From: an uncultured Pseudomonadota bacterium
GTDB taxonomy: Bacteria; Pseudomonadota; Alphaproteobacteria; UBA9219
Assembly: GCA_903919315.1 (NCBI GenBank)
Contig: CAIXHP010000007.1
Location: forward strand, 1 to 37,854
Length of the DNA stretch: 37,854 nt
Reading direction: 5' to 3'
In this document: positions 1 to 8,058 of the stretch, in pieces
Position numbering within the stretch: the stretch's first letter is position 1
How the letters are laid out: every line of letters begins with the position of its first letter
Translations under genes and position numbers: made by a program
The notes under the pieces: generated by a model
Told to the model about the DNA's origin: nothing
Databases searched by the model: none
The model's input: the letters and a program-made list of their open reading frames with translations, nothing else

Positions 1-125
1 GCCTCGAAACTCTCGCAAGGCTCCTCGCCGGAGCAGAAAACGAAGCCCAAAAAATATTCTTTACCGCCCCCTCAGCCCCCAAAAGACAACCTAACATGCT
101 GATATTACAGGGTGTTCAAAAATGA
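1..125 (+). CDS. C-terminal end of an unknown protein (partial)
   Basis: An open frame enters from the left edge (first whole codon at base 3) and ends at TGA 123-125. About 40 residues are visible, beginning LETLARLLAGAENEAQKIFF and ending LILQGVQK. The stop overlaps the ATG of the racemase gene by four bases (ATGA at 122-125), the usual mark of translational coupling, which is the main reason to believe this frame over the two others that are also partly open here. The family cannot be named from so short a tail. Confidence 0.5.
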   Translation, partial: LETLARLLAGAENEAQKIFFTAPSAPKRQPNMLILQGVQK

Positions 126-895
126 GTCCGGTACTATGGAAAACATTAGGCCTTATCGGCGGAACCAGCTGGACCTCGACCGCCGATTACTATCGATATA
201 TCAACGAAGAAACGGCGCAAGCGCTCGGAGGTCTCCACTCGGCGCGCCTTGTCCTTGTCAGCCTCGACTTTGCGGAACTTATAGAGGCCACCAACGCGAA
301 ACGACAGGGTGCCGTCGTGGACATGCTTAAAACGGCGGCATCCGATCTCTGCGCCGCCAAAGCCGATGCCATTCTGCTTTGCGCAAACACCCTCCACAGG
401 CATTTTGACGATGTTCAAAAGGAAACAAATATTCCCCTCCTTCATATCGCCGATGCCGTCGCGCACGAAATCACGGCGCGTCAATACCAGACGGTCGGGT
501 TGCTGGGAACCGCTCTGACGATGGAAGAACCCTTCTACGCCGACCGGATCAAGCAAAAATCCGGAGCCACCGTCATCGTTCCGTCACCCAAGGAACGCGC
601 CTATGTCAACGAGGCGATTTTTGACAGGATGTGTCGGGACATCTATTCGAATGATGACCGAACCAAATTCGTGAAAATCATTTCAGCCCTAAAGACCTGC
701 GGAGCCGAAGCCGTAATCTTGGGCTGCACGGAACTTCCGGTGCTGCTGCAAGAAGCCCCTTTGCCACTGTTAAACAGCACGCAGCTTCACAGCAGGATGG
801 CCGTCCGTTGGGCGCTATCCCCAGAGACACCGACAACCCTCCGCGCCATCGCCGGACGAACAGTGCGAAGGAAGACACCGGATGGACCGATCTAA
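122..895 (+). CDS. Aspartate/glutamate racemase family protein
   Basis: The protein is 257 residues, normal for the Asp/Glu/hydantoin racemase superfamily, which interconverts L- and D-amino acids by a two-cysteine, cofactor-free mechanism. The glycine-rich N-terminus (LGLIGGTSW) is typical of the aspartate racemase branch. The two expected catalytic cysteines are visible: C87 in LCANT and C202 in ILGCTELP. It is probably cytosolic; no signal peptide is seen. The start at 122 is chosen because it overlaps the upstream stop and gives the conserved N-terminus. D-aspartate or D-glutamate could feed cell-wall or catabolic use; the substrate cannot be read from sequence. It resembles the YgeA-type broad-specificity racemases more than MurI, an inference from the motifs only. 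Confidence 0.9.
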   Translation: MSPVLWKTLGLIGGTSWTSTADYYRYINEETAQALGGLHSARLVLVSLDFAELIEATNAKRQGAVVDMLKTAASDLCAAKADAILLCANTLHRHFDDVQKETNIPLLHIADAVAHEITARQYQTVGLLGTALTMEEPFYADRIKQKSGATVIVPSPKERAYVNEAIFDRMCRDIYSNDDRTKFVKIISALKTCGAEAVILGCTELPVLLQEAPLPLLNSTQLHSRMAVRWALSPETPTTLRAIAGRTVRRKTPDGPI

Positions 896-929
896 CCGCT
901 TCTCGGCAACTCACTCGCGCTTACCAAAT

Positions 930-1004
930 TGGTAGGCAGTGAGGGTTTCGAACCCCCGGCCCTCTCGGTGTAAACGAGATGCTCTACCACTGAGCTAACT
1001 GCCC
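930..1004 (-). tRNA. tRNA-Val (anticodon TAC)
   Basis: A complete cloverleaf reads on the minus strand. The acceptor GGGCAGT pairs with ACTGCCT, the anticodon arm CTCG/CGAG encloses loop TTTACAC with anticodon TAC, the T arm contains GGTTCGAAACC, and the 3' CCA is encoded (bases 930-932). Length is 75 bases. Confidence 0.97.
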
Positions 1005-1401
1005 ATCCGGAACGGATGCCCGACACAGGTATCAGAAACGAAGGCAAAAGCCAAATGGGAGTGAAACGGGGGCAAAAAGCCCGCTGCCGCCGCGCCCGCC
1101 AACGCCTCACGAAACTTGCGGTAACGACAAAAGCCGGCCGAGAGAAGTCACGCCCCAACAACAGCTTGGCAGCACCCGCTCAACCAAAGATGCAAAAACC
1201 CACACCGCCACCATGGTCAACAAAAGATTTAACAACATCGCTCCGTAACGGTTTGAAAACAAAGAAAATAAGGCGTGTTCAACGCATGGTGCCGGAATGT
1301 TGCGAGCGCCCATTATCCAACTTCGCCATAAAATTTCGCGCCATTTCGGTTATCCTAGGCTATTCGCATTAAAGAGCAGGCCACCAACCAAGGAGGACAG
1401 C
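1005..1401. other. Gene-free stretch between tRNA-Val and the DUF465 gene
   Basis: No convincing coding frame. The frames open here lack a ribosome binding site and have unlikely composition. It presumably holds the promoters of the divergent tRNA-Val and DUF465 genes, but no strong -35/-10 pair was seen. Confidence 0.5.
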
Positions 1402-1584
1402 ATGGCACTAGCGCAGCGCATCGAGTCTCTAAGGAAACGTCACGCCGAAATCGAAGACAAACTCCACACCGAAGAGACCCGCCCCGCCCCCGACATTGCG
1501 CTCGTCCAAAAGATGAAAAAGGAGAAACTGACGCTGAAAGAAGAAATCGAGCGGTTGACCGACGAACTGCAACAAGCGGCCTAG
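1402..1584 (+). CDS. DUF465 (YdcH-like) small coiled-coil protein
   Basis: The product is 60 residues, highly charged and almost entirely helical in appearance (MALAQRIESLRKRHAEIEDK and so on), with heptad-like spacing of Leu and Ile. This matches the DUF465/YdcH family of short antiparallel coiled-coil proteins of unknown function that is widespread in alphaproteobacteria. The start is set by an excellent AGGAGG at 1391-1396, five bases before the ATG. The longer open frame starting at 1297 has no ribosome binding site and a non-coding-like N-terminus. It ends just before a strong terminator shared with trcR, so it looks monocistronic. It is probably cytosolic. Confidence 0.88.
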   Translation: MALAQRIESLRKRHAEIEDKLHTEETRPAPDIALVQKMKKEKLTLKEEIERLTDELQQAA

Positions 1585-1610
1585 CGCCGAGTCGCATCGA
1601 CCAAAAGCAG

Positions 1611-1639
1611 AAAGGGGCTCGATTAAATCGAGCCCCTTT
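1611..1639. terminator. Bidirectional rho-independent terminator
   Basis: A perfect 13-bp stem AAAGGGGCTCGAT / ATCGAGCCCCTTT with a TAA loop, followed by CGTTT on the plus strand and CTGCTTTT on the minus strand. It lies between the convergent DUF465 and trcR genes and can end both transcripts. Confidence 0.85.
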
Positions 1640-1687
1640 CGTTTCAGGCAACAAGCGTAGCGCGGAAAGGCGCAACCGCCGAGGCGT

Positions 1688-2359
1688 TTAACCCATGCTC
1701 CGGAACATGGTGTCCGGATCGATGTCGGGCTGATCTTCCTGCGGTTTGCCGAAATCCACAAAACCGTCCTGCCCCGTCGTCTCGCTTTCCTCCTCCACAT
1801 GAGGCGGCTGCTTGCCGGAAGCCTTCATCTCGCGCTCGACGCGCCGCTGGGCGCGCTTGACCGCCGCGTCGAGGTCGGCTTGCTTGCACAGCCCCAGAAA
1901 CACAGGGCTGCGCGGCTTGATGTTCGAGGCGTTCCAGTGCGACCGGTCGCGCACCTTGGCAATCGTGTCCTTGGTCGTGCCCAGCAGCCGCGCGATCTGC
2001 GCGTCCAGCAATTCGGGATGCGTCTTGACCAGATAGGCGATAGCGTCCGGCTTGTCGGCCCGCTTGGACACCGGCGTGTAGCGCGGCCCCTTGGTGCGCG
2101 TCACCGGCTGCGGCAGTTCGCTGCGCAGCATTTTCAGGCGGGCGCGAGGATCGTCCTCGCAGCGCTTGATTTCTTCAGCGGTCAGCTGGCCGTTCATCAC
2201 CGGATCCAAACCGATGATGCCCGCCGCGACTTCGCCGTCCGCGATCGCCTGCACTTCCAGTTTGTGCAAGCCGCAAAAATCGCCGACCTGCTCGAACGTC
2301 AGCGCCGTATTCTCCACCAGCCACACGGCGGTTGCTTTCGGCATCAGGGGTAGCGCCAT
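1688..2359 (-). CDS. trcR: TrcR-like cell cycle transcriptional regulator (DUF1013)
   Basis: The product is 223 residues and matches the DUF1013 family, annotated in alphaproteobacteria as the cell cycle transcriptional regulator TrcR. The N-terminal half (LPLMPKATAVWLVENTALTF, then QVGDFCGLHKLEVQAIADGE) and the central stretch around KTHPELLDAQIARLLGTTK look like two helix-turn-helix-type modules. The C-terminus is acidic and probably disordered. The ATG at 2359 is preferred over upstream in-frame starts because AAGGAG sits about six bases in front of it. The gene stands alone, bounded downstream by the shared terminator. The family is essentially alphaproteobacterial, so it is a useful lineage marker. 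DNA targets cannot be inferred here. Confidence 0.85.
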   Translation of the reverse strand: MALPLMPKATAVWLVENTALTFEQVGDFCGLHKLEVQAIADGEVAAGIIGLDPVMNGQLTAEEIKRCEDDPRARLKMLRSELPQPVTRTKGPRYTPVSKRADKPDAIAYLVKTHPELLDAQIARLLGTTKDTIAKVRDRSHWNASNIKPRSPVFLGLCKQADLDAAVKRAQRRVEREMKASGKQPPHVEEESETTGQDGFVDFGKPQEDQPDIDPDTMFRSMG

Positions 2360-2661
2360 CGTCATCTCCTTGAAAAACACATAGCCTTAGGGGTTCCGGC
2401 CACGCGCCGTGACCGGACGATCCGAGAGGCCAAATTTCCGGGATCGATTAAAGCGGCAGCCTATCCCGCAGGACCAGCGCCGACTTCAGGCGCAATCTTA
2501 CCAGTATATGCGCCGGATTCCATCCTTTTATGCGCGTCGGCAGCGTCTTTTATGGGGAAAACTCGAAAAATCAGAGAGTTAACCTTACCTTGAGCAGCCC
2601 AAAGCCAGCCCCAGAACACGGCTCAAGGGGGCTCCTCGCCGCGCAAATGTCCTCCGGAAAC
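2360..2661. other. Intergenic region upstream of trcR
   Basis: About 300 bases with no credible gene. It holds the trcR promoter region and the downstream flank of the small secreted protein gene. An 8-bp inverted repeat (CCTTGAGC near 2590 and GCTCAAGG near 2623) with a long loop is present but lacks a T tract, so it is not called a terminator. Confidence 0.4.
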
Positions 2662-2949
2662 TCAATCCTCGTTTTCGTCCGCATCCTCGACGCTGCCGCA
2701 GCCGCATTTAGCCCCGGAACAAATCGCGCGTTTCAGCGTCGGAACGATGGACTCGTCGTTGTCGCGCCGTGGCCTAAAGTTGTTTTTGCCGCGCGGGTAT
2801 TCATCAGCGGACGAATCCGTAGCCGTTGTGCCAAAACGCACATTGGTTTGCACGTCAATGTCCGCGCGCCCTTTGCCAAAATCGGCGGCGGCAACGGGCG
2901 AACTCGCCAACAGGAACGCCGCGACCCACAAAGCCAAAACAATCCTCAT
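2662..2949 (-). CDS. Small secreted protein of unknown function
   Basis: The product is 95 residues. It begins with a clear Sec signal peptide (MRIVLALWVAAFLLA, then SSPVAAADFG, with cleavage expected after AAA or VAA), so export to the periplasm is likely. The mature part is polar, with a short Cys-rich stretch (CSGAKCGCGS) and an acidic tail (EDADENED). The in-frame ATG at 2949 is chosen because a GAGGTG precedes it and it places the signal peptide at the very N-terminus; the frame extends five residues further upstream. No family is recognised. The cysteines could bind a metal or form disulphides; that is inference only. Confidence 0.6.
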   Translation of the reverse strand: MRIVLALWVAAFLLASSPVAAADFGKGRADIDVQTNVRFGTTATDSSADEYPRGKNNFRPRRDNDESIVPTLKRAICSGAKCGCGSVEDADENED

Positions 2950-3060
2950 GTCGCACCTCTCCACACAGGGTTACGCAGGTTTCGGATGACCGCAACGAGC
3001 CGGAGCGTTATTATAAGGCGGATTTGGTTTTCTGTCTTCCCTCTTTCCGCGAACAGCGCC

Positions 3061-3243
3061 ATGAACCCCGACGACCTCGACCCGCCCCGCCCGACGCTCA
3101 AACCGCTCGACCTGCAACAAATGTCGATTGGCGAGCTGAAGGATTACATCGTCGCGCTCGAAGCCGAAGCCGCGCGCGCCCGCGACATGATCGCCAAAAA
3201 GGAAGCGCACAAAAGCGGCCTCGCCGGTCTTTTCAAAAGCTAA
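3061..3243 (+). CDS. DUF1192 family protein
   Basis: The product is 60 residues. The N-terminus is proline-rich (MNPDDLDPPRPTLKPLDLQQ) and is followed by the family core MSIGELKDYIVALEAEAARA, a short helical segment. This matches DUF1192, a family of very short alphaproteobacterial proteins of unknown role. The long upstream extension of the same frame is not coding-like, and the ATG at 3061 gives the normal family length. The gene ends eight bases before the convergent traX-like gene. Confidence 0.8.
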   Translation: MNPDDLDPPRPTLKPLDLQQMSIGELKDYIVALEAEAARARDMIAKKEAHKSGLAGLFKS

Positions 3244-3251
3244 GCCCGCGT

Positions 3252-4055
3252 TCAAAACCAACGCAACCGCTCAATGCCCGGCGGCAACAGCCACAGCGCG
3301 AAAACGATCTGAAACGCGACGCGGTGCGCGAAATAATAATACAGCGAATTGCGGGACAGAAACTTGACCATCCCCGCCGCGAACCCATCGCGCAAAGCCG
3401 GAAACGCGCCCTCGCGCTTAAAATCATAGAGCACATAAAAGCAGACGGCCGTTCCCAAAAACGCTCCGATGGCCTCAAGCTCGTCGAACCGGAAATGGTC
3501 AATTTGCCAAGCCATGTAAATGACGAACAAGCCCAGCACATACCAATCATACAACCGCTTGGGCGCTTCAGTCCGCCGCATATAGCCCATCAGGGCGCAA
3601 AGAATAGCCAGCGTGCCGTATTCAAAGATCAGATCGGTGAAGGGAATCAGGATCACGAGCAGCGCCGCGATCTCGATCAAATTCTTGAACATCCAATCGC
3701 GGTAACGATCCAAGACCTGCACAATGTAACGGCAGATCATGATCGAAAAAATTGCGTTGAGAGGAAAGACCGGAAACGCCGCCGCCGGATTGATCGCCGC
3801 CATCAGAACGGCCAGAACGATAAAGCTTCGCGGAAACGCCCCCGCGCGCGCATACCCCGCCAGAAAGAACCAGATAGGGAATCCCCAATGGCCGACGACG
3901 CGATACCAAATCTGGTCGGGGGCAAAGAAAAACCCGATATGGTCGATCGTCATGATGATGATCGCGATGAACTTTATCCAGTCATGCCCATTGACCGCGC
4001 CGCCATAGCGTTCGGTTCGGGCCTGAAGAAACGACACCAGAGATTGCGCCAACAT
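3252..4055 (-). CDS. TraX family membrane protein
   Basis: The 267-residue product is very hydrophobic with about seven or eight membrane segments. It carries the family signature near its N-terminus (GHDWIKFIAIIIMTIDHIGF) and the C-terminal stretch SRNSLYYYFAHRVAFQIVFA. TraX proteins acetylate the N-terminus of F-pilin in conjugative plasmids; chromosomal homologues are common and their substrates are usually unknown. It is the last gene of an operon with fumC and the ribbon-helix-helix gene, four bases after the latter. A link with the pilus cluster 14 kb away is conceivable but not supported by position. The catalytic assignment for this homologue is by family only. Confidence 0.85.
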   Translation of the reverse strand: MLAQSLVSFLQARTERYGGAVNGHDWIKFIAIIIMTIDHIGFFFAPDQIWYRVVGHWGFPIWFFLAGYARAGAFPRSFIVLAVLMAAINPAAAFPVFPLNAIFSIMICRYIVQVLDRYRDWMFKNLIEIAALLVILIPFTDLIFEYGTLAILCALMGYMRRTEAPKRLYDWYVLGLFVIYMAWQIDHFRFDELEAIGAFLGTAVCFYVLYDFKREGAFPALRDGFAAGMVKFLSRNSLYYYFAHRVAFQIVFALWLLPPGIERLRWF

Positions 4056-4059
4056 CCGA

Positions 4060-4293
4060 TCAACCGCCTCTCTTGAGATCCTGCAAAACCATGAGCCGTA
4101 GAGCGCTGGAAAGATTGCCGCCGCGCGCCGCGTCGACCTCCGCCACCAGTTCGTTGAGCGAACGCCCCCTTTGCGCGGCGATGCGCTTTAACTCGCCCCA
4201 GAACGCGCCTTCCAGCGAAACGCTGGTGCGGTGACCCGCGATGCGCACCGAACGCTTGACGATGCCGTCCGCTATGATCGGCGCGTCAGTCAA
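4060..4293 (-). CDS. Ribbon-helix-helix domain protein
   Basis: The 77-residue product matches the short ribbon-helix-helix family common in alphaproteobacteria. The strand segment is [20 protein letters not shown], followed by the helices [20 protein letters not shown] and a C-terminal [14 protein letters not shown]. Members are presumed DNA-binding dimers. Its start overlaps the end of fumC by eight bases and it is followed after four bases by the traX-like gene, so the three are almost certainly cotranscribed. The pairing of this small protein with fumC recurs in alphaproteobacteria to my knowledge. Its target is unknown. Confidence 0.85.
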   Translation of the reverse strand: MTDAPIIADGIVKRSVRIAGHRTSVSLEGAFWGELKRIAAQRGRSLNELVAEVDAARGGNLSSALRLMVLQDLKRGG

Positions 4294-5701
4294 GCGGATG
4301 CACCATATCGTCAGGTTTGATCAGGCGGTCGAAATCCTCAGCGGTCAATAGGCCTAGAGCGACCGCAGCCTGCTTGAGCGTCGTATGTTCCGCATGCGCT
4401 TTCTTCGCGATCTTGGCCGCGTTGTCATAGCCGACATGCGGGTTGAGCGCCGTCACCAGCATCAGCGAGTCGCCGACCAGTTGCGCGATGCGCTCGCGGT
4501 TCGGCTGGATGCCGACAACGCAATTGTCGGTAAAGCTCCGCGCCACATCGGCCAGCAGGCGCACGGATTGCAGCACATTGTGGATGATGACGGGCTTGAA
4601 CACGTTCAGCTCGAAATGGCCGTTGGAGCCCGCCACCGTCACGGCGACATGGTTGCCCATCACCTGCGCGGCAACCATCGTCATGGCCTCGGACTGCGTC
4701 GGATTGACCTTGCCCGGCATGATGGACGAACCCGGCTCGTTCTCCGGCAAGCTGATCTCGCCAATGCCGCAGCGCGGCCCCGACCCCAGCAGCCGGATGT
4801 CGTTGGCGATCTTCATAAAGCTGACCGCCACGGTGTTGAGCATGCCCGACGCCTCGACCATCGCGTCGTGGCTGGCCAAAGCCTCGAACTTGTTTTCGGC
4901 GGTGACGAACGGCTTGCCGGTGATGACGGCGACTTGCTGCGCGAACGCCTCGGCGAAGCCCTTCTTGGCGTTCAGCCCCGTCCCCACCGCCGTCCCGCCC
5001 TGCGCCAACGGATACAGGCGCGGCAACACGTCGCGCGCGCGGGCGATGGCGTATTTCAGTTGCGTGGCGTAACCGGAAAACTCCTGCCCCAGCGTCAGCG
5101 GCACGGCATCCTGCAGATGCGTGCGGCCGATCTTGACGATGTCGCCAAAATCCTCGGCCTTTTTCTGCATCGCTGCGTAGAAATGCTGGAGCGCCGGAAT
5201 CAGTTCGTCCGCGATCTGCGTCACCGCCGCGATATGCATGGCGGTCGGAAAGCTGTCGTTCGAGCTTTGCCCCATATTGACGTGATCGTTCGGATGCACC
5301 GGATTCTTGCTGCCCTTTTCGCCGCCCAGAATTTCGATGGCGCGGTTGGAGATCACTTCGTTGACGTTCATGTTGGTCTGGGTGCCGGAACCCGTCTGCC
5401 AGACAACCAACGGGAATTCCTCGTCCATCTTTCCCGCGATGACTTCGTCGGCGGCCTTGACGATAGCCTCGCCCAGCCGCGCGTCCAGAACCCCCAGTTT
5501 CATATTCGTCTGCGCGGCGGCCTTTTTCAGCACGCCAAAGGCATGAATCAGCGGCAACGGCATCCGCTGCCCACCGATGCGAAAGTTGTGCAAGCTGCGC
5601 TGGGTCTGCGCCCCCCAGTAATGAGCCGCTGGAACCTCAATAGGACCAAACGAGTCGACTTCAAGGCGAACATTTGCCTGTTTGGCCAAAGACTGCGACA
5701 T
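4286..5701 (-). CDS. fumC: Class II fumarate hydratase (fumarase C)
   Basis: Fumarase C reversibly hydrates fumarate to L-malate in the TCA cycle, as a cytosolic homotetramer that needs no iron-sulphur cluster. The product is 471 residues, standard length. The superfamily signature [16 protein letters not shown] is intact, as are the active-site region [19 protein letters not shown] and the [20 protein letters not shown] segment. The ATG at 5701 ([20 protein letters not shown]) is chosen over a 23-residue upstream extension that is not family-like. It is the first gene of an operon with the RHH and TraX-like genes and is transcribed divergently from the nuclease-fold gene. Confidence 0.97.
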   Translation of the reverse strand: MSQSLAKQANVRLEVDSFGPIEVPAAHYWGAQTQRSLHNFRIGGQRMPLPLIHAFGVLKKAAAQTNMKLGVLDARLGEAIVKAADEVIAGKMDEEFPLVVWQTGSGTQTNMNVNEVISNRAIEILGGEKGSKNPVHPNDHVNMGQSSNDSFPTAMHIAAVTQIADELIPALQHFYAAMQKKAEDFGDIVKIGRTHLQDAVPLTLGQEFSGYATQLKYAIARARDVLPRLYPLAQGGTAVGTGLNAKKGFAEAFAQQVAVITGKPFVTAENKFEALASHDAMVEASGMLNTVAVSFMKIANDIRLLGSGPRCGIGEISLPENEPGSSIMPGKVNPTQSEAMTMVAAQVMGNHVAVTVAGSNGHFELNVFKPVIIHNVLQSVRLLADVARSFTDNCVVGIQPNRERIAQLVGDSLMLVTALNPHVGYDNAAKIAKKAHAEHTTLKQAAVALGLLTAEDFDRLIKPDDMVHPLD

Positions 5702-5829
5702 GATAATCACCTTACTGGATGGGCGCGGCGGCGTGGAGGCGTATATAGCATTCCGCCCCCGAATCATCATCCTTTTTTAGTCACGATGTCATGCCACGGT
5801 TCTGTTGGCGTGTAATCCGGAGCGAGAAG

Positions 5830-6741
5830 ATGACACTCAAAAGTTCAAGCCTGTTCTGCATCATGGCCACGTTGCTGTTCACATCCGCCGCGCGCGCCGA
5901 GGAAGGAACGGCGCTGTTCGGTACGCCCATGGTGCAAAGCACCGGACAGATCCTGTTGGATGGCCATGAAGTCACGCTGTGGGGCATCGCGACTCTCGCA
6001 GGCGATCAGCAATGCTGGCAGAATGATCGAGCGTGGGATTGCGGCGGGCAAGCCGCCACGGCGCTGAAACACTTCATCGAAGCCCAACTGGTTCACTGCC
6101 ATGTGAAATCCGACCTCGGCGGCGGCCGTGTCGTCGGCTGGTGTTTTTGCAAAAAGAACGGCCAATCGCGCGACATCGCGCGCTACCTCGTCGGGCAAGG
6201 CTGGGCCACGGAACAAAAAGACGTCTCCGGCGGCCTCTACACGCTTGAGGAAAACACCGCGCGGCAAAAGCGGCGCGGCATTTGGACGAGCCGTTTCCAG
6301 ACCGCTGCCGATTGGCGCGACGGCACTCAGCGTTTTGTCGCCTATGACATAGCCCCCGAACCTACGCCCAACGTCACCGTGGTCAACCAAACCAACATCA
6401 ACGCCACCACCATCGTCCCGCAAGGCCCGACCAAAATCATCATCCGCACCCCGCACCGTATCGACCGAGCTCATACGGAAAGCGAACCGCGCCCCCGGCA
6501 GCCCGAAGCCGAGACCACCCCCGCCCCTGCGGACGGCAACGTCCCCAAGCAACAAAAACAGCGCCAACAACAGAATCCGGCTGAGTCCAACGCCCCCCTC
6601 AGCGTCTATGACCAACGGCAAGACCGCCTGTCGAAACAACGCTCCGCGCAGCCCATAACCCCCGCCAACATCCACGACCGCCTGCAAAACAAACCGATGG
6701 AACACGACGGCGACCCGGACGAGCCGAAGGAACAACCCTGA
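5830..6741 (+). CDS. Secreted thermonuclease-fold (SNase-like) protein, catalytic site apparently degenerate
   Basis: The 303-residue product starts with a signal peptide (MTLKSSSLFCIMATLLFTSA, then ARAEEG). Residues about 45-165 resemble the staphylococcal nuclease OB-fold: an I-L-L-DGHEVTLWGIATL strand, GRVVGWCF, and ARYLVGQGWA. In true SNases the segment after the first strands reads like RLxGIDAPE; here it is TLWGIATLAGDQ, so the catalytic Arg, Asp and Glu of that segment are not found. The Arg of GRVVG may correspond to the second catalytic Arg. Several Cys pairs suggest disulphides. The C-terminal half is Pro/Gln-rich and probably disordered. The ATG at 5830 follows a GGAG-type site and begins the signal peptide. 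A binding role rather than nuclease activity is my inference. Confidence 0.7.
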   Translation: MTLKSSSLFCIMATLLFTSAARAEEGTALFGTPMVQSTGQILLDGHEVTLWGIATLAGDQQCWQNDRAWDCGGQAATALKHFIEAQLVHCHVKSDLGGGRVVGWCFCKKNGQSRDIARYLVGQGWATEQKDVSGGLYTLEENTARQKRRGIWTSRFQTAADWRDGTQRFVAYDIAPEPTPNVTVVNQTNINATTIVPQGPTKIIIRTPHRIDRAHTESEPRPRQPEAETTPAPADGNVPKQQKQRQQQNPAESNAPLSVYDQRQDRLSKQRSAQPITPANIHDRLQNKPMEHDGDPDEPKEQP

Positions 6742-6756
6742 GCGCCGGGCAAAAGA

Positions 6757-6787
6757 AAAGCCCTCCCGGCGTAAACCGGAAGGGCTT
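6757..6787. terminator. Rho-independent terminator between convergent genes
   Basis: Stem AAAGCCCTCCCGG / CCGGAAGGGCTTT with one mismatch and a short loop. On the minus strand it is followed by TCTTTT, so it best serves the LprI-domain gene; it can also end the nuclease-fold transcript. Confidence 0.8.
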
Positions 6788-6803
6788 TGTCACAAAGAGT
6801 CGA

Positions 6804-7892
6804 TCAGCTAAACGTAAACCGCGCGAAACGGCTAAACACCGCCAGATTATGCGCCCGCGCCTCAGGCCACACAGCGGATGTCGGCTTAACGCCAAACCCC
6901 TTCTCAAGACGTTCGCGGTATTGCCGTTCCAATACCGTCGGATCGGAACTGCGCCGTCCATTCCAACTTTTCTGTTCATTCCGCAAAGCGCGGTTCCCAT
7001 TCCCGCCCTTAGCCTTGTAAGCCTCGTTCATCTGTTGATCCAGCGCTTGCAACACAGGACTCGCGCAAATGGCCTTCTCGACCGCCGTCTGAGCCTGCGG
7101 ACACCAGCCGGGTTGAGACACATTGGCGGGTGGCGCGGCCACAGAAGGATCGGCGGAAGCAGACGCAATCGATGACGCATTGGAAGCACCCGCGTTAACA
7201 GCTTGCAATTCTTGGATACGACTCGCGGTCTTATCCGCAACGCAGGCGGCAACATCAGCGACGCGTCCGCAAACGCTGTCGCGCAGCTTGAGGAAAGCCC
7301 TCTGCTCACCCTTAACCTCGGATCCGCCTCGCTCCAACGCCGCTTTGTAAGCAGCGGTCAGCTTGGCATCCATCTCCCACGCGGCTGCGGTCTTGCAGAT
7401 CACGGACTCAACCTTGTTCAAATTAGAGCTGGCGCACCAAGTCGGCTTGTTGGCGTTGCTATAATCGGGGGCCACCGTGGTGGAAGAAGCCTGAGCAGGT
7501 GCAGAGCCCCCCCCAACCGGAGCCTCCGCAACGGCGGACAGAGCAACGGCAGCGGCAGACTTCGGTTCATCCTGAGCCCCTACAACGGGAGCCGCGCCAG
7601 CCGGAGGATTCGTCTCAACCTGCTGATCGGGAGCCATATAAGGAGTTTGCGTGCTCACAGCGCCGGTAACGATGGAAGGAACCGTCGATTCAACAGGTCG
7701 CGCCGGAACCGAGGCGGGCGCGGCAGGGGTATTGGCCGCGATCCTCGTCTCGACTAACAAACGAAGAATTTCCGCGCCGACCCCCATCATCACAAGCGCA
7801 GACGCTCCCACCACCGTCCACCGATGCCTCTGTGCCCAATTGGGGGCCGTGCGTGCATTCGAACGACGTGATCCGGAAGTATGAGCAACCAT
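6804..7892 (-). CDS. Membrane-anchored protein with two LprI-like (DUF1311) domains
   Basis: The 362-residue product has a short N-terminal cytoplasmic part, one membrane segment at about residues 25-45 (VVGASALVMMGVGAEILRLL), a long Ala/Pro/Ser-rich linker, and two Cys-containing modules. Module 1 begins KPTWCASSNLNKVESVICKT and continues AAYKAAL; module 2 begins QPGWCPQAQTAVEKAICASP and continues MNEAYKA. The WC...VE..IC...L...AYK pattern is that of the lysozyme inhibitor LprI N-terminal domain (DUF1311). The modules would sit in the periplasm. The ATG at 7892 is chosen for its GGAG about ten bases upstream. Lysozyme inhibition is a family suggestion only; many DUF1311 proteins have no known target. 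Confidence 0.75.
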   Translation of the reverse strand: MVAHTSGSRRSNARTAPNWAQRHRWTVVGASALVMMGVGAEILRLLVETRIAANTPAAPASVPARPVESTVPSIVTGAVSTQTPYMAPDQQVETNPPAGAAPVVGAQDEPKSAAAVALSAVAEAPVGGGSAPAQASSTTVAPDYSNANKPTWCASSNLNKVESVICKTAAAWEMDAKLTAAYKAALERGGSEVKGEQRAFLKLRDSVCGRVADVAACVADKTASRIQELQAVNAGASNASSIASASADPSVAAPPANVSQPGWCPQAQTAVEKAICASPVLQALDQQMNEAYKAKGGNGNRALRNEQKSWNGRRSSDPTVLERQYRERLEKGFGVKPTSAVWPEARAHNLAVFSRFARFTFS

Positions 7893-8058
7893 GGAAATTC
7901 TCCAAAATATGTTACAAATGACCAACGAAAGTATAGTACAGCATCCTTTCCCAATCGCAAATGCTTTCATTCAGGCGTGATTTTAAAGCAGGAATAAAAT
8001 GGGATGCCCGCCTTGTTATTCAATGGAAAACAGGGAACCAAACGCCCGTGAAGGCCCC

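Noticed and set aside
892-1161. 89-residue open frame covering tRNA-Val
   Set aside because: It reads through the tRNA gene (the SSVVEHLVYTERAGGSKPSL string is the usual translation of a tRNA-Val).
2590-2630. Inverted repeat CCTTGAGC/GCTCAAGG as a terminator
   Set aside because: Loop of about 25 bases and no T tract directly behind it on either strand.
3252-4055. TraX-like gene as part of a conjugation module
   Set aside because: It is in an operon with fumC, and no relaxase, coupling protein or mating-pore gene is nearby.
2826-4076. 416-residue open frame opposite the TraX-like gene
   Set aside because: Arg/Gln-rich; the opposite strand has a clear polytopic membrane protein and DUF1192 overlaps its start.
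4385-5815. 476-residue open frame opposite fumC
   Set aside because: It is an antisense shadow of fumC: His/Arg/Asp-rich composition, no family features, no ribosome binding site.
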